Under the pieces are notes generated by a model. The model had not been told where the DNA came from. It saw nothing but the letters and a program-made list of their open reading frames with translations, and did no database searches. DNA of 64,000 nucleotides. Source: Amaurobius ferox. Its lineage: Eukaryota > Arthropoda > Arachnida > Araneae > Amaurobiidae. The position numbers and the translations under genes were made by a program. The DNA lies in contig OX578152.1 of the NCBI GenBank assembly GCA_951213105.1, positions 74,793,180 to 74,857,179 on the forward strand, given 5' to 3'. Below, piece after piece: positions 25,015 through 36,973 of this stretch; within the stretch, counting starts at the first letter, position 1, and the number at the start of each line of letters is the position of its first letter.

Positions 25015-26460
25015 TCTGATGTGGAAGGAAATGACGTTCGCTACAGAGCCAAATTCATTTTCTCTTTATTTCTTTAATAATTAATTAACTTAAGTTTAAT
25101 TGCACGGAATAACAAGCATAATTATTTGAAACTCTACTTTTGCATTTATTTTCGTTTTCATTTGGTAACTGGATGTATTCTCAAAACCGGTGTAGCAAAA
25201 ATGCGAAAACTAAAACATTTCCAGAACGGCTAGGAGGGGTTTTCGAATGAAATTTTGACAAAACCGTCAAAAAATCAAAATCTTCAATAAAGTTACGTAC
25301 ATAACCATTTCTTATGTAATTTTTAACTATAATACAATAGACATAAAAATTAGAACTCTAGTACGAACCGTTCCCGAGATATTATCCATTTTTTAAATAA
25401 ATTTATCAAAAAATCACATAAAATTAAAAAACATATTATTGTAAAATATGCTCATTTTTCATATGTAATATTATGCGATAAGTTTGTTAACATCATTTTC
25501 GTGGATCAAGCACGCACCATTCACAAGAGAAGATACTTCGGGTACTATTTTTTATTTGGATGCCAATGATCATTCACTTACTATAATTTTAGCGGCTGAA
25601 TTTTAACGACAAATTTGGCGAAATATAACCAACTTTATGCCTTTTTTTTTAATGTTACTAAATTGACGATGTCGCCAAATTGGTAAAAATGACGCTAAAT
25701 CAATGAAAATTAATTAAAGTTTAATATCTTGAAAAAAGTATAAGAATCGATTATAAGAAGTTTCCATTTCTCCGTCCATCCATCCCTCCGTTCATCCGTC
25801 CATTAGTATCTGTAGATAAAAATTTTGGCAGGATGTCGCCAACTTAGTAACTTTTTAAATGTTGCCAAAAGTAGGGGAAATGTCGCAAAATTGGTAAAAT
25901 GTCGCCAACTTGATGAAAATAAAGCCAAATTGGAGGTAATGATTTGCAAATGTTGAATTCTGTCGTGTGACGGGAAAACCCTCTAGTATACACGCAATAA
26001 AACACGCCCCTCTGTATAAAAAACGCTTTTCTCTCTGTTTATCTGTAACACTTGGCGAACTTAATAGATAATCTAGTGGGATGTCGCTATCTTGGCAATA
26101 TTTCGGCACAGATTGACGAAAATATCGCTTATATTGCTTATTGAGGATACTATCAATATTAATAATTGTTAATTTGCGTGAAATATAAGTTAATTGGATA
26201 CTTTGAAATAGTATTACATGTTGTCATTTGGAAAATCGCAAAATGTACAATTAAACATTGAAAACACTGTACCGTGGATCTTTTCATTATTTTTTCACTG
26301 TGAAAGAAGTAAATTTATTGCATTATATTAGGAAAGTCGTGTGCTGCCCACATCAGATGTTTTTAACTGCAGGTACGATGTAATGTCAAGTATTATTTTG
26401 TGATATTAAATCCAGTTTAATATATTAGAAGCAAGAAAGCCCTGTGCTACACACATCAGA
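25015..26460. mobile_element. Diverged family A copies (A9 complex)
   Basis: A plus-oriented stub of the family A start (TCTGATGTGGAAGGAAATGA) lies at 25015. A diverged minus-oriented copy runs from about 25235 to 26357, ending TGCCCACATCAGA. It has an enlarged central array with TCCGTCCATCCATCC and repeated TCGCCAA motifs. A further end-only fragment finishes at 26460 with CACACATCAGA. Confidence 0.7.
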
Positions 26461-26999
26461 TTTACATCGGTAGAGATATCGGATATCCCATTGCCACTAA
26501 ATTGCTGATATTTATTCTTCTCCGCCCTTTATACCCGGTGTATATGCAGCTCAAAATCCTAAGATCAGCATCAATTTTTTTCAGATCAGTAATGTAGTTA
26601 CAAATGCTGACCTTTCGAAGAGGTAATGGCTTGGAACCAATTGAACCTCGTGTGCACCAGAGTGATATACAGTAATGGCAGCATAGTTCTCCTAAATGAG
26701 AAGTTGTATGTATCTCTGCTACTGAATCGCTTTTAACGTTATCGTGGCTCGACTGCAACCAAGTTATAAATTTGAAACAGAATTGATATATAGGAGAAAT
26801 TGGAAAGGGAATACACAGAGAAATAATTTTGAAGAATCAGGAAGTTTTGCAATAATTGCTTCGTAAATAAAAATTTAATCTCTGCTGCATAAGATTTTTT
26901 TTTTCAACTGAGTAGTAATGGATGTGGCGATATAACTGTATCAAAGTATCCATTTACCGACCTTACGTTACATCAATATATGTCATATCAGTATACGTA
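26461..26999. repeat. Repeat F, copy 1
   Basis: AGTGATATACAGTAATGGC, GCATAGTTCTCC and CTGAATCGCTTTTAACGTT correspond to sequence at 32660-32860, so this is an interspersed repeat of unknown class. The 98-codon minus frame at 26462-26758 has no domain match that I recognise and is interrupted in the second copy. Confidence 0.4.
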
Positions 27000-27001
27000 T
27001 A

Positions 27002-28148
27002 CACTCAAACCTATTTTTGTGCGGTGGGTAGGGAGCGCATAAAAGAAAACGCATAAAAAAAAATCGCACAAAACTTCACGAGTAGCTATAAAAAATAGTT
27101 TTCGCAACACAATTAAAAAGTATTTTTTTTATGCGGTGAATAAGGGCCGCATAAAAAAAGTCTCACGTAGAAATAACTCAAAACCTTACGAAATAACTAG
27201 GAATTGCTTTCTTAAACGAAATCAAGACACGAGGCTTGGCAGCTACTTGGAATCTCGCCAAACCTTTTGGAATCTGATTTAGAAAATACACATGCGAACA
27301 TTTTTAAATATTTTATTTACATATGTACTTATTTTACACATACAAAACTTTTCAAAACGTATAACCATTATCCTTCGCAGTCTAAAAATAGAATAAAAAT
27401 CCTAAAAATGTATATCTAAATAGAAAAAATAATAAATTTAACTTCAATTTACGCTTTGAAATGAATCTTATCTTAACGGTCCAGGAATGTGAAAGCACTT
27501 TGAAGGACGTCAATTAATATTAGATTTAAAAATTAAAACAGACGTAATACTATTTTTTATTAAATCACTTTATTTAGCGGACTTGTCACTTGCGCAGATC
27601 AGAGACGAATAAAAAAAAGCAACTCTTTGATCCCGTCAAGTAAACTTCTTCTACCTACTCGTTAAAACAAACAAAACAAAACATGAGACTAGTCGCCAAC
27701 TATCTCATTAGCAAAAAACCAACTCAGCGACCTAACGAGACACGCAGTCCGTTTCAGGAAAACCCGAACTAACACGATGCAGATATCCTTCAATGTTTAT
27801 CTGCGATCAATGCATTTTTGCTTTGCTACGCAAGAATTCCATCGCAATATGCTATTGCACATTTCATTTATTTACATGGAAATTCTTGTGCGTTCAACAA
27901 TTAAATTATGCGATTATAGAATTCAATACATATGTAATGTAATTGGCTGACGCAATACTTATGTAATGTGATGAAATACATATCAAAAATCGAAAAAACT
28001 AAATGGCCGATCAAACCAACTAATTTTTTTTATTGATAACTTCGTCAATTATGTTGCAATTTGATTGAAATTTTCATATACCGCACAAAAAAATCGCACA
28101 AATAAAAAATCCCACAAAAAAAAGACCGTACAAAAACAGGTTTGAGTG
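27002..28148. mobile_element. TIR DNA element with TA target duplication (Tc1/pogo-like)
   Basis: The left end reads CACTCAAACCTATTTTTGTG CGGT. The right end, reversed, reads CACTCAAACCTGTTTTTGTA CGGT. These are inverted repeats with two mismatches over 24 bp, each flanked by TA. Subterminal GCGGT, GCACAAAA and CGCATAAAA motifs repeat inside. It is 1147 bp long and encodes no recognisable transposase. TA duplications and A/T-rich inner TIRs suggest a Tc1/mariner/pogo relative. Confidence 0.8.
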
Positions 28149-28182
28149 TATTTGATTCCTACTGTGTAACAATGCAATAGAG

Positions 28183-28575
28183 CAGTGGTCTTCAACCGGT
28201 GACCCGCCTCTAACAGCATTTTTTTTCACAGTGACGTAAGATTTACGTCACACTGTGACTTTGGGACGTCACAGGACGTCTCAGTACGTCTTGGCAATGT
28301 CATATTGAGGTCACAGCGAAGTCATTTTAGTCATTTTCATGGTCGTTTGTGACGTCATATTGTAATGTCGTCACATTGTTATGTGTTAATTAAATTATGT
28401 AAACTTCACAGAATATAGTCATAATGAAGTTGCAAAGTTACAAATACGTAAGGTCGCATAGAAGTCACAAATATGATGTCACATTGTGACCCAGGTGTCA
28501 CGTGACTACACCGTCACTGTCACACATGTGACGATCTTTGCTGTGAGGGGCCCCGCCAGATTGATGTGCGTGTTA
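28183..28575 (+). mobile_element. hAT terminus split by a GTCAC-rich MITE
   Basis: CAGTGGTCTTCAACCGGTGA CCCGCC (28183 onward) is a typical hAT 5' end. Matching hAT sequence appears to resume near 28550 with CCCCGCCAGATTGATGTGCG. Between them, about 28213-28549, lies a segment rich in GTGAC/GTCAC with related inverted ends (AACAGCATTTTTTTTCACAG and, reversed, CACAGCAAAGATCGTCACA). No coding sequence. Confidence 0.5.
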
Positions 28576-29889
28576 TTTTGTGCTATCCGCTAGTTAACTT
28601 TTAGGGGGGGGGGAATAAATAAATAAATAAATAAAAGATAAATAGAAAAAATTATTTTCATTATATTTGACGTTTTACAAAAGAATATAGTTTGAATGCA
28701 GCTTTATATCCTGATTATGGAAAATTGATGTAAGAGGAAATTCCATTGTAGAATTTATAAAATGCTAGTACAAAATGCATAATGGGTATTCCCCAAATCT
28801 TCTGATTTCATACAGCTATATGAAATGTAATAAGTTAATTCAGTAAAAAATGATAACTGTATTTGTTTCGACTAAAATAACTGCATATTTTTTATTGTCA
28901 GAAACTTGAATAAATTTATTAAGTTACCTCCTGATATCCTATTCCTGATTTCCTAATATCCTACTCCTGATCTCCTGATATCGTAGTCGGCCTATAAGGG
29001 TGAGATGCGTTTTCAATTTTTAATGGGAACTGTATCCACATCATATTTTGGAAAAATAATGAAAACTGCATACACATGACTTGTGAAAAAGCTCTGAGCT
29101 GGTGAACCTCTTTCAAACCTGCAACCAAATCCGTAGCATCACCTCTACTCAAACACAATTATCTTGCTCCACCAGAAGGGGACAAGAAGCAGCTAAGGTT
29201 CAAAATACTGTTGGATTTGAGGCATTTGGCTCGAAAGAACTTTTAAAAATCTAAAATCAGTTCATTCGATGTTCTTTACATTTTACAATGCATATTTTGA
29301 GGCACAGTTATTATTCTTTGGGTACTTTAACTTATCAAGTTAATTTAGAAGAAAAAGCATGATAAAACATGTGTAATTTGTATAGAGTGCCTGGCATTTT
29401 GCACTCCTATGTTAAAAGAATACAAAATTCCGAATAAAATTCGCTCGAAGTTTTCGTTTGAATTTAAAATAAGTTCTATCTAGTTCTATATTTTTCGTTA
29501 ACAATGCAGAATATAAAGTGTCGTGAAAATCCATGAATTTTTGTGGCAGCTATAGCTGCCACAAAAAATCGACCACAGAGTGACAGAAAAAACATTACTA
29601 CTAAAATAGTTAAAAAGTATTCAGGTGGTCCTGAAACATATATTAATTTTTGGTGTGGGCAGATATACCTCCCCCATAGGTTGTAATTACTGCAAACCTT
29701 CGGGTCGGTGCCTATAGGTGGTTAATCTGTTAATCTGAAACATATATTAGCATCAACATCACGAAATCGAATATTTTCATGAAAATAATACTTTCTCACT
29801 CTATGTATGAGTAAAAATATATTGCTATAATCTGAAATCCAAAATGTTTTCCTCTCTCAAGCATGAAGCACCATATAGATGTATCAGCT
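28576..29889. other. Intronic sequence with a perfect palindrome
   Basis: A G-run and (AAAT)n lie at 28603-28635. A 30-bp perfect palindrome lies at 29538-29567 (arms TTTTTGTGGCAGCTA). The rest is unassigned; the small minus frame at 28961-29158 has no support. Confidence 0.5.
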
Positions 29890-30448
29890 AGTAAGCACAA
29901 GCAGAAAATTATATTCCAACAGTATACTAAAAATATAAAATGAAATATTTATGAGGACCATTAATATGTACCGATAATATTTTATAGATATAATTTATAT
30001 AAAATATTTTTGTAAGATTATATTGTATATTTTGAATATATTATTTTATATTCAAGAATACTGCACTGTATAGAGAGTGCAGCTAGTTAAAATAAGCAGT
30101 ATAAAATCATACTCAAAGCAATAATTAAATAAATAAACAAGCTGCTTTCTTCGCACCTTGTACCGTGTTTTATTTTCTATTTCTTTACGAGGATACACGT
30201 TTTTGCTTATGTGGTCCGCGAACCTCTAGCTGAGTCAAATGTGATCCATAGTAGATTAAAGTTCACTGCAATAAAGTTTCATTGCAAAATTTCAAAAGCA
30301 ATCCCCATGTTGTAAAATCCCTAAAAGTTCAACAATTAAGACGGTAATAAAGTGTTTTGGAGGAACTGGATCTGTTGCAGACAAATTGAGAATAGCCACA
30401 AATTCCATTTTAAATCAGGATAAACTGCCTGAAATAGAAACTTCATTG

Positions 30449-30806
30449 TTGTTGTTGTTGAGACCCAGACCGTCCGACCTACCAGAAAGGTGTAAGGTAA
30501 CTGTTTGGACGGCCGGGAAGTGCCACCCAATTTAGACCGGAACCCAGTGGGGGAGGCATCCACAGGGACCGTACCCTCCTTCCCCTACCACCAACCTCTC
30601 GGAAGGACTTACGGACCCACATGTTTAACGTGATCGTACTCCGCATGAACACGGCGGCAGTTCTGGTAGCGGCAAGAATCGCGCGCTAACCACTGGGCTG
30701 CCGCGCCCGAAAAGAGCCAACAACACGCGGTGTTCCCAGGTGGTCACCCACCCAAGTACTAACCGCGCCCGATGCTGCCTGACTTCGGTGATCTAACGAG
30801 AACCGG
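30449..30806 (-). repeat. 5S rRNA-headed chimeric SINE (C3), 5' truncated
   Basis: Minus-oriented copy. Its 5S head lacks about the first 27 nt, starting at CCGGTTCTCGTTAGATCACC. It continues through the 5S promoter (GGTTAGTACTTGGGTGGGTG), a tRNA-like A-box part without a B box, the body and the (GTT)n tail. A direct repeat AGAAACTTCATTGTTG (30436-30451, 30807-30822) flanks it; its last bases overlap the GTT tail. Confidence 0.9.
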
Positions 30807-30845
30807 AGAAACTTCATTGTTGAAATAACTTCAATGCACTCGTCT

Positions 30846-31124
30846 TCTTGATGTTCTTCGACCCAGGCCGTCCGACCTACACGAAAGTGTAAGGTATCTG
30901 ATTGGATGGCCGGGAAATGTCATCCAATTTAGACCGGAACTCAGTAGGGGCGGCATCCACAGGGACAGTACCCTCCTTTCCCGATCACCAATCTCAGGCG
31001 GACCCACATATTTAATGTACCCATACCCAGCGTGAACACGGTGACAGTATAGGTAGAGCCATGAATCGAATTCGGGTCATCCGAGTGCAATTTCTTCTGG
31101 CTAACCACTGGGCTGACTCACCCT
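30846..31124 (-). repeat. tRNA-type SINE (C4)
   Basis: Minus-oriented copy just beyond C3. It keeps a B-box-like GAATTCGATTCATGGC and the A-box part (GCCCAGTGGTTAGCC). Tail of the GTCGAAGAAC type. No 5S head. Confidence 0.82.
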
Positions 31125-31571
31125 CAAGGGACTGATCGAAAACTCTTGATGAACACTCTCATAAAAGTAGCTAGAGAAATATCGCTCCAAAATAAAAAAT
31201 AAAAAATCACCTTGAGAAAACGACATGTTCTTTGATTGATTTAAAAAAAAGTCTATAATGAGCGTCTGACGTATCAAACACAACAGAAGACATTTCAGAT
31301 AAATTTTTAAGGGTGTATTAGTAATATCTACTAAATAAAACTGTACAATTTCCATTTCTCGGTACATTATAGGATTTTATTTATTTGATTAATTGATTTT
31401 ATTTATTGGTCATAAATTTGATCTACATAACTTTCCGATCACCCTGTGCAAGAAAGTAGAAACATTGATTTTAAAATTTATTTTAATATATTTTTAGTTT
31501 CTTCAATATTATTTTTTTTTCAGACGTAGCTTGTAAATCCGCTAATTTACATTGCTACATTACTTAAAAAA

Positions 31572-32496
31572 TCTGATGTCGGCAACACATGACTTTCCTT
31601 ATATAATGCAATGCATTTACTATTTTTACAACAAAAAAATAGGTTTTTCTTATAGTAGCTATTTATATTCTTTCCAAGAAATTGAATTTTCGTAAATTAT
31701 TCGTCATTTTCACTGATGTAGTGTTATTTTGATCCATTTGGCGAGATTTCCGTTAATTTGGAAACATTTAAAAAAGCGACATTCCGCCAAATTCGGCGCC
31801 AAAATATCGCCAAGCGTTATGGACAGTGAAATAAGTTATTCTTATAGCAGATAAATAACTATTGGCGTTCAAATAAAAAATTATTAGTCAAAGTATCTTT
31901 TCTCATGAATGGAACGAGCTAGATCCACGAGAATAATGTCACCCAATTTATCGCATGATATTACACATGAAAAGTTAACATGTTTCTCAACAGCAAATAT
32001 ATTTTTTTAATTTATGGGATTTTTTGATAAATTTATTTTAAAAATGTGCAATATCTCGAGAACGGTTCCCGCTAGCGTTCTAAAGTTTATGTCAATCGTT
32101 TTCTAAGAAAAAATTACATTAGAAATGTCTATTTGCGTAACTTTATTAAAGGTTTTGTTTTTTTGATGATTTTTTCAAAATTTCACTCGACAATTTAGGG
32201 GAGTTCTAGACATTCAATTACGTTTAAAAACAATAGGCTTCCAGTATTCACGGATTGTGATTTTCGTACCAAATTTCGTTCGAATCGGTCCATTTGTTCG
32301 TCAGTTATCGTCTCCACAGACTCACTGACACACACACACACGCATACTTTCACATACACACACACACAGACATCACTTCAAAAATGTTTGATTCGGGATC
32401 AGGGATGCTTGAAACGTGCTCTCTCGTCGAAAACTCGAATTCGAATTTTCGACCCCGTCACAATACTTTTCTTATACATTATGTATATAAGGAAAG
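31572..32496 (+). mobile_element. Family A element, copy A10
   Basis: Full-length copy from TCTGATGTCGGCAACACATG to ATAAGGAAAG, following an A-run. The array is slightly shortened, and the CA tract is interrupted by GCATACTTT. Confidence 0.9.
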
Positions 32497-33182
32497 TAAC
32501 AAATAACAAAGCCGAGCTCAACATATTTTTGACCCAGGAACCTCAAAATTCTTGTAATGGGCATAAATAACATCTAATTCCATAAAACGTGTTTATGATC
32601 CAATTACTGCTGTTCATTCTTTTCAACTCTTAATATTCATCAGAGAAAACATTGCCTACATATCGGAGCTATAATGCCACTTCGGTCGCTGATGCGGTTA
32701 CAAATTTTCCCCGTTCGATGAGGAAATGAAGTGAAACAAATTAGATCCCGCGCACACCAACCCCCCAGTGACATTACATGAATGGCCGCATAGTTTTCCC
32801 GACTGCCATTAATGCATCGCTTTTAACATTCATGGTTTGAATAAAATCACGCTAACATTCGCAAAAGATGTGAGCAAATAGTAAGAGATAAAGTATACGA
32901 AAGTGATACCTAAGGCAATATCTATTCCAAGATCAAAAAGTTTTGGGAGGGAATAACATCTATGGCCGGGGGGGAGGGGAGGGGGGAGACTGAAATCCGA
33001 GCTTTACGAAAAATGTTAACACTTTGGACGCTTATATTTTCGAACCCGCTTGTCAGAATTATAAATGATTTATACTTGGTTTTTAGTAAATAGGGTGCCA
33101 TATATGAATATACAAAAATAGTTTCAATATTACAAAAATTGTCTTTGCGAACCTTGATTGTTCAAATCTCAAATAAAAAAAA
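32497..33182. repeat. Repeat F copy 2 and unassigned sequence
   Basis: The part at about 32640-32900 parallels 26480-26860. A G-rich run lies near 32968-32988. No gene. Confidence 0.4.
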
Positions 33183-34160
33183 TCTGATGTGGGCAGCACA
33201 TGACTTTCCTTATATAATGCAATGAATTTGCTACTTTTACAGTAAAAAAAAATAGATTATTTTTACAGTAGATATTTATATTCTCTCCAAGATATTGAAT
33301 TTCTGTCAATGAGTCGTCATTTTCACTGATTTAGCGTCATTTTCACAGATTTAGCGTCATTTTTATCCATTTGACGAGTTCTTCGCTAATTTAGCAACAT
33401 TTAAAAAGTCGCCAAGTTGGCGACATTCAACCAAATTCGTCGCCAAAATCTCGCCAAGCGTTATGGACGGAGAAATAAGTTATTCTTACAGCAGATAAAT
33501 GACTATTAGCGTTCAAATACAAAAGTATTACTCAAAGCATCTTTTTTCATGAATGGAACGAGGTAGATCCACGAGAATGATGTCACCAAATTTATCGCAT
33601 GATATTACATTTGAAAAGTGAACATGTTTCTCAACAGTTAATATATTTTTTTTAATTTTATATGACTTTCTGATATTTTTTTTGAAAAATGTGCAATATC
33701 TCGAGAACGGTTCATGTTAGGTTTCTAAAATTTATGTTAATCGTTTTCTAATGAAATATTACATAAGAAATGTCTATTTGCGTAATTTTATTAGAGGATT
33801 TGATTTTTTAACGAATTTTTTTTAATTTCACTCGAAAATTTAGGGGGGGGGGGGGGGTTTCTACATTCGATTGCGTATAAAAACAATAAGCTTCCAGTGT
33901 TTACGGATTGTTATTTTTGTACCAAATTTCTTTCGAATCGGTCCGTTCGTACATCAGTTATCGTCTCCACAGACTCACTGACACACACACACATACTTTC
34001 ACACACACACACACACACACAGAGAGAGAGAGGCATCACTTCAAAAATGTTCGATTCGTGTTCAGGGATGCTTGAAACGTGCTCTCCCGTCGAAAACTCG
34101 AATTCGAAGTTTCGACCCCTTCACAATACTTTCCTTATACATTATTGTATATAAGGAAAG
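33183..34160 (+). mobile_element. Family A element, copy A11
   Basis: Full-length copy from TCTGATGTGGGCAGCACATG to ATAAGGAAAG. Its GATTTAGCGTCATTTT segment is duplicated near 33322-33362, and it has a run of 16 G near 33842. Confidence 0.9.
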
Positions 34161-35289
34161 TAATAAATGTATTATAAAAAAGATTCCAAGTAATGAAAAA
34201 CGTCAGTCAGAAAAAGAAATGAAGCAGCATATTTCGGCGACAAGTACGATTCCATCCAGATGAGAATGTACCATCAACACTTTCCACTTATAACTAGAGT
34301 AAGCAAAACAAGTTTTTTCATCAATAGAATATCATTCATGAATATGCAAAAATAATTTCAATATTATTATATTTTGAGCGATTTTTTTTTACAAAAAAAA
34401 ATAAAAATAAATAAAATAAAATAAAATCTTTTTGCCCGAGCGAGTTTTCATTTCTCTTAACATACTTTTACTCTAAATACGTTTTAAACTACAAAATATA
34501 ATAGTAAGTGACAAAAATGTGCAGTATGAAATCTAGTTTCAAGATCTATAATTTGTTTCCATACAATGCTCTTATAATTTTTGAGGATTTGTCTTGTCAA
34601 ATTGCAAAAGAGTGAAATGTTTCAGTTTTTAAAGTTTGCAATGCTTATACCTCAAAAACTAAAAGTGCTAATTATAAACAGTAAGTGATTTGTAGCCCTT
34701 TAAAAGTCCTACAAGGATATATAAAGGGATTTAGGATAGGGTTCTTAGTTATCGATATAGTCATTGTAATTTTGATTTTTTTACTATTCAGAACTATATC
34801 GAAAAGATGGCTCTAATTTCGATATTTTAGCTAGCCATAACCAATAAGTGAGTAATTTGAAGCTCTTTATAAGACCTACAAATATATATAATTGGATTTA
34901 GGATTTTCTTAGTTATCGATATAATTTCAATATTTTAATATTGTGAATTATTTCGAAAAGGTTCTAATTTTAACATTTTAGCTAGCTATGAACAGTAAGC
35001 GAGAAATTTGTCTTTAAAAGACCTACAAGGATATACAGTTAGATTTCATATCGGGTTCTTTATTCTCGAAATGTAGGGGGTTATAATTTCGTTATTTTAA
35101 TAACATTTTGAATTATTTTTAATGGTGGTACTAATTTCGATACTTTAATATTTTAACTTTGAAAATTTTAAGAGGTGGAAAACCATCTACAAAGATTCTT
35201 GTCAGGGTGACCAAATGTATAGTAAATTAGTGAATATTTATCAAACTTTAGTTACATCTGTTGTAAACGAAACAAATGAGGCTGAAAAT
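34161..35289. other. Unassigned intronic AT-rich sequence
   Basis: (AAAT)n-like tract at 34395-34430. From 34650 to 35060 similar sentences recur (TTTAGCTAGC, AGACCTACAAGGATATA, GGATTTAGGAT), indicating an old loose tandem repeat of about 150 bp. Confidence 0.5.
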
Positions 35290-36190
35290 AGCGAATACAC
35301 TTGAACTATAGAACTATACTATAGTTCAATAAGTAGAACAATACACTAATCTAATTTAATAATTTGAAATAGTTCAATAAGTGCATAGTTCAATAATCCG
35401 TGTATAGTTCAGTAAGTAGAACAATATACTAATCTAGATCAATAACTTAAAATAGTTCAATAAGTGTATAGCTCAATATGTGTGTAAATGTTCTATAGTT
35501 CAATATGTGTATAAGTATACTATAGTTCAATATATGTCGAAGACTCAGACCGTCCGACTCGTCCTAGGACTTAAGCAGCAGTTTGGGCGGCCGGAGTTCA
35601 ATATGTGTTGTTGTTGTTATTGAGACCCAGGCCGTCCAACCTACCAGAAAGGTGTAAGGTAACTGTTTGGATGGCCAGGAAGAACCACCCAATTTAGACC
35701 GGAACCCAGAGGGGGAGGCATCCACATGGATCGTACCCTCCTTCTCCTGCCACCAACCTCTCGGAAGGGCTTACGGACCCACATGTTTAACGTGATCGTA
35801 CTCCGCGTGACCACTACAGCAGTTTTGGTAGCGGAGGAAATCGAACCTGGGCCTACCGAGTGCAATTCCCGCACGCTAACCACTGGGCTACCGCTCCCGA
35901 GGAGTTCAATATATGTCGAAAGCCCAGGCCGACCGACTCATCCGTAGACTAAGAGCAGTAGTTTAGACGGCCGGGAGTTCAATATGTGTGTAAATATTCT
36001 ATAGTTCAATATGTGTATAAGTGTACTATAGTTCAATAAATACATTTTTCAATAATTAGTGTATAGTTTAATATATAGAACTATACTATAGTTCAATATA
36101 TAGAACTATGCTATAGTTCAATATATAGAACTATACTATAGTTAAATATGTGTACTACAGTTCAATAACTATGTAGCTCAAACAGTGTTA
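35290..36190. repeat. ATAGTTCAATA minisatellite with SINE insertions
   Basis: Variable units built round CTATAGTTCAATATGTGTAT are repeated irregularly over some 900 bp. The array is broken by a SINE (35608-35900) and by two ~60-bp SINE 3'-end fragments, near 35537-35594 and 35916-35975. Confidence 0.85.
35608..35900 (-). repeat. tRNA-type SINE (C6) inside minisatellite
   Basis: Minus-oriented copy with an intact B box (AGGTTCGATTTCC on its own strand), the A-box part GCCCAGTGGTTAGCG, the common body and a (GTT)n tail. No 5S head. Flanked by GGAGTTCAATATGTG (35593-35607) and GGAGTTCAATATATG (35901-35915), a 15-bp target duplication with one mismatch. Confidence 0.92.
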
Positions 36191-36570
36191 TATTAAACTA
36201 TTAAACTAAATTATTTTATTTTGCAAGATGTTATTCACTCAAAACTATTTCGGCTTCATCAGACTGAAGCCACTACCGACTTTAAATTTCTTTTCGAATG
36301 ATGCCCTCTTGATGTGAACATAAGCAGCTGATTTACCCTCTGAGGACCTCAAACGGTAATAAGTTGTGAAGGCCCCATTCCAATTATATTTTTTTATGCT
36401 AAATGATCTTGGGCCCCATTTAGGGGGGAAAATCCTCGCGGAAAATGCGGTCGTTAAGACCGCATAATCTACCTATCGGTAAATACGTTCCTGATGTTCA
36501 CATTAATTGTATTTACTAAATATATCACAAGCAACGAAAATATCTGTAGCGTTTTAAAACAGACTGAACT
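36191..36570. other. Unassigned intronic sequence
   Basis: Nothing recognised between the minisatellite and the next SINE. Confidence 0.45.
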
Positions 36571-36836
36571 GCGCCGAGATAGCCCGTTGGTTAAGGTGCG
36601 GGGTTCACACACGATACAGCTGGGTTCGATCTCCAACTCCGCCCCAAACTATCTTCGTATCTACGCGGAGTATGGGCGCGTTAAATCTGTAGGTTCAAAA
36701 GTCCATCGGAGAGGTGAGTGGTCAGGAGAAGAATAGCACGGTCCATGTAGTTGCCAATCCCATTAGGTTCCGTACTAAATTAAGAGGCAACATCCCGGTC
36801 GTCTAAGTAATTACCTTAAACCTTCGGGTGGTAACA
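36571..36836 (+). repeat. tRNA-type SINE, related subfamily (C7)
   Basis: A box (GATAGCCCGTTGGTTAAGG) and B box (GGGTTCGATCTCC) are clear. The body is related to, but distinct from, the main family (GGAGTATGGGCGCGTTAAAT, GTCCATCGGAGAGGTGAG), and it ends CCTTCGGGTGGTAAC. The copy at 63327-63538 is of the same type. Confidence 0.85.
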
Positions 36837-36872
36837 ATTCGTCAAACTGAACCATTACACAGTAACTTTAAC

Positions 36873-36932
36873 CCAAACAGTTACCTTACACCTTTCTGGT
36901 ATATCGGACGGTCTGGGTCTCAACAACAACAA
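36873..36932 (+). repeat. SINE 3'-end fragment beside an RGK splice site
   Basis: Only the last ~60 bp of the SINE are present (TTACCTTACACCTTTCTGGT ... CTCAACAACAACAA). A 13-bp duplication CAGTAACTTTAAC (36860-36872 and 36933-36945) flanks it, so it is a severely 5'-truncated insertion. It lies less than 30 bp downstream of the RGK exon donor. Confidence 0.88.
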
Positions 36933-36973
36933 CAGTAACTTTAACAAGACTAAAGACCCAAATAATCCCTTAC

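Larger units (their letters stand above)
29890..31380 (+). repeat. Repeat G, copy 2, split by two SINEs
   Basis: Diverged counterpart of 24380-25014. The alignable parts are 29950-30360 and 31190-31330 (TTGAGAAAACGACATGTTCT, AAAGTCTATAATGAGCG, GGGTGTATTAGTAATATC). The two SINEs (C3, C4) lie between them and are absent from the first copy. Confidence 0.6.

Noticed and set aside
35290..36190. CRISPR-like array
   Set aside because: Units are contiguous and variable without unique spacers, and the genome is eukaryotic; it is a minisatellite.
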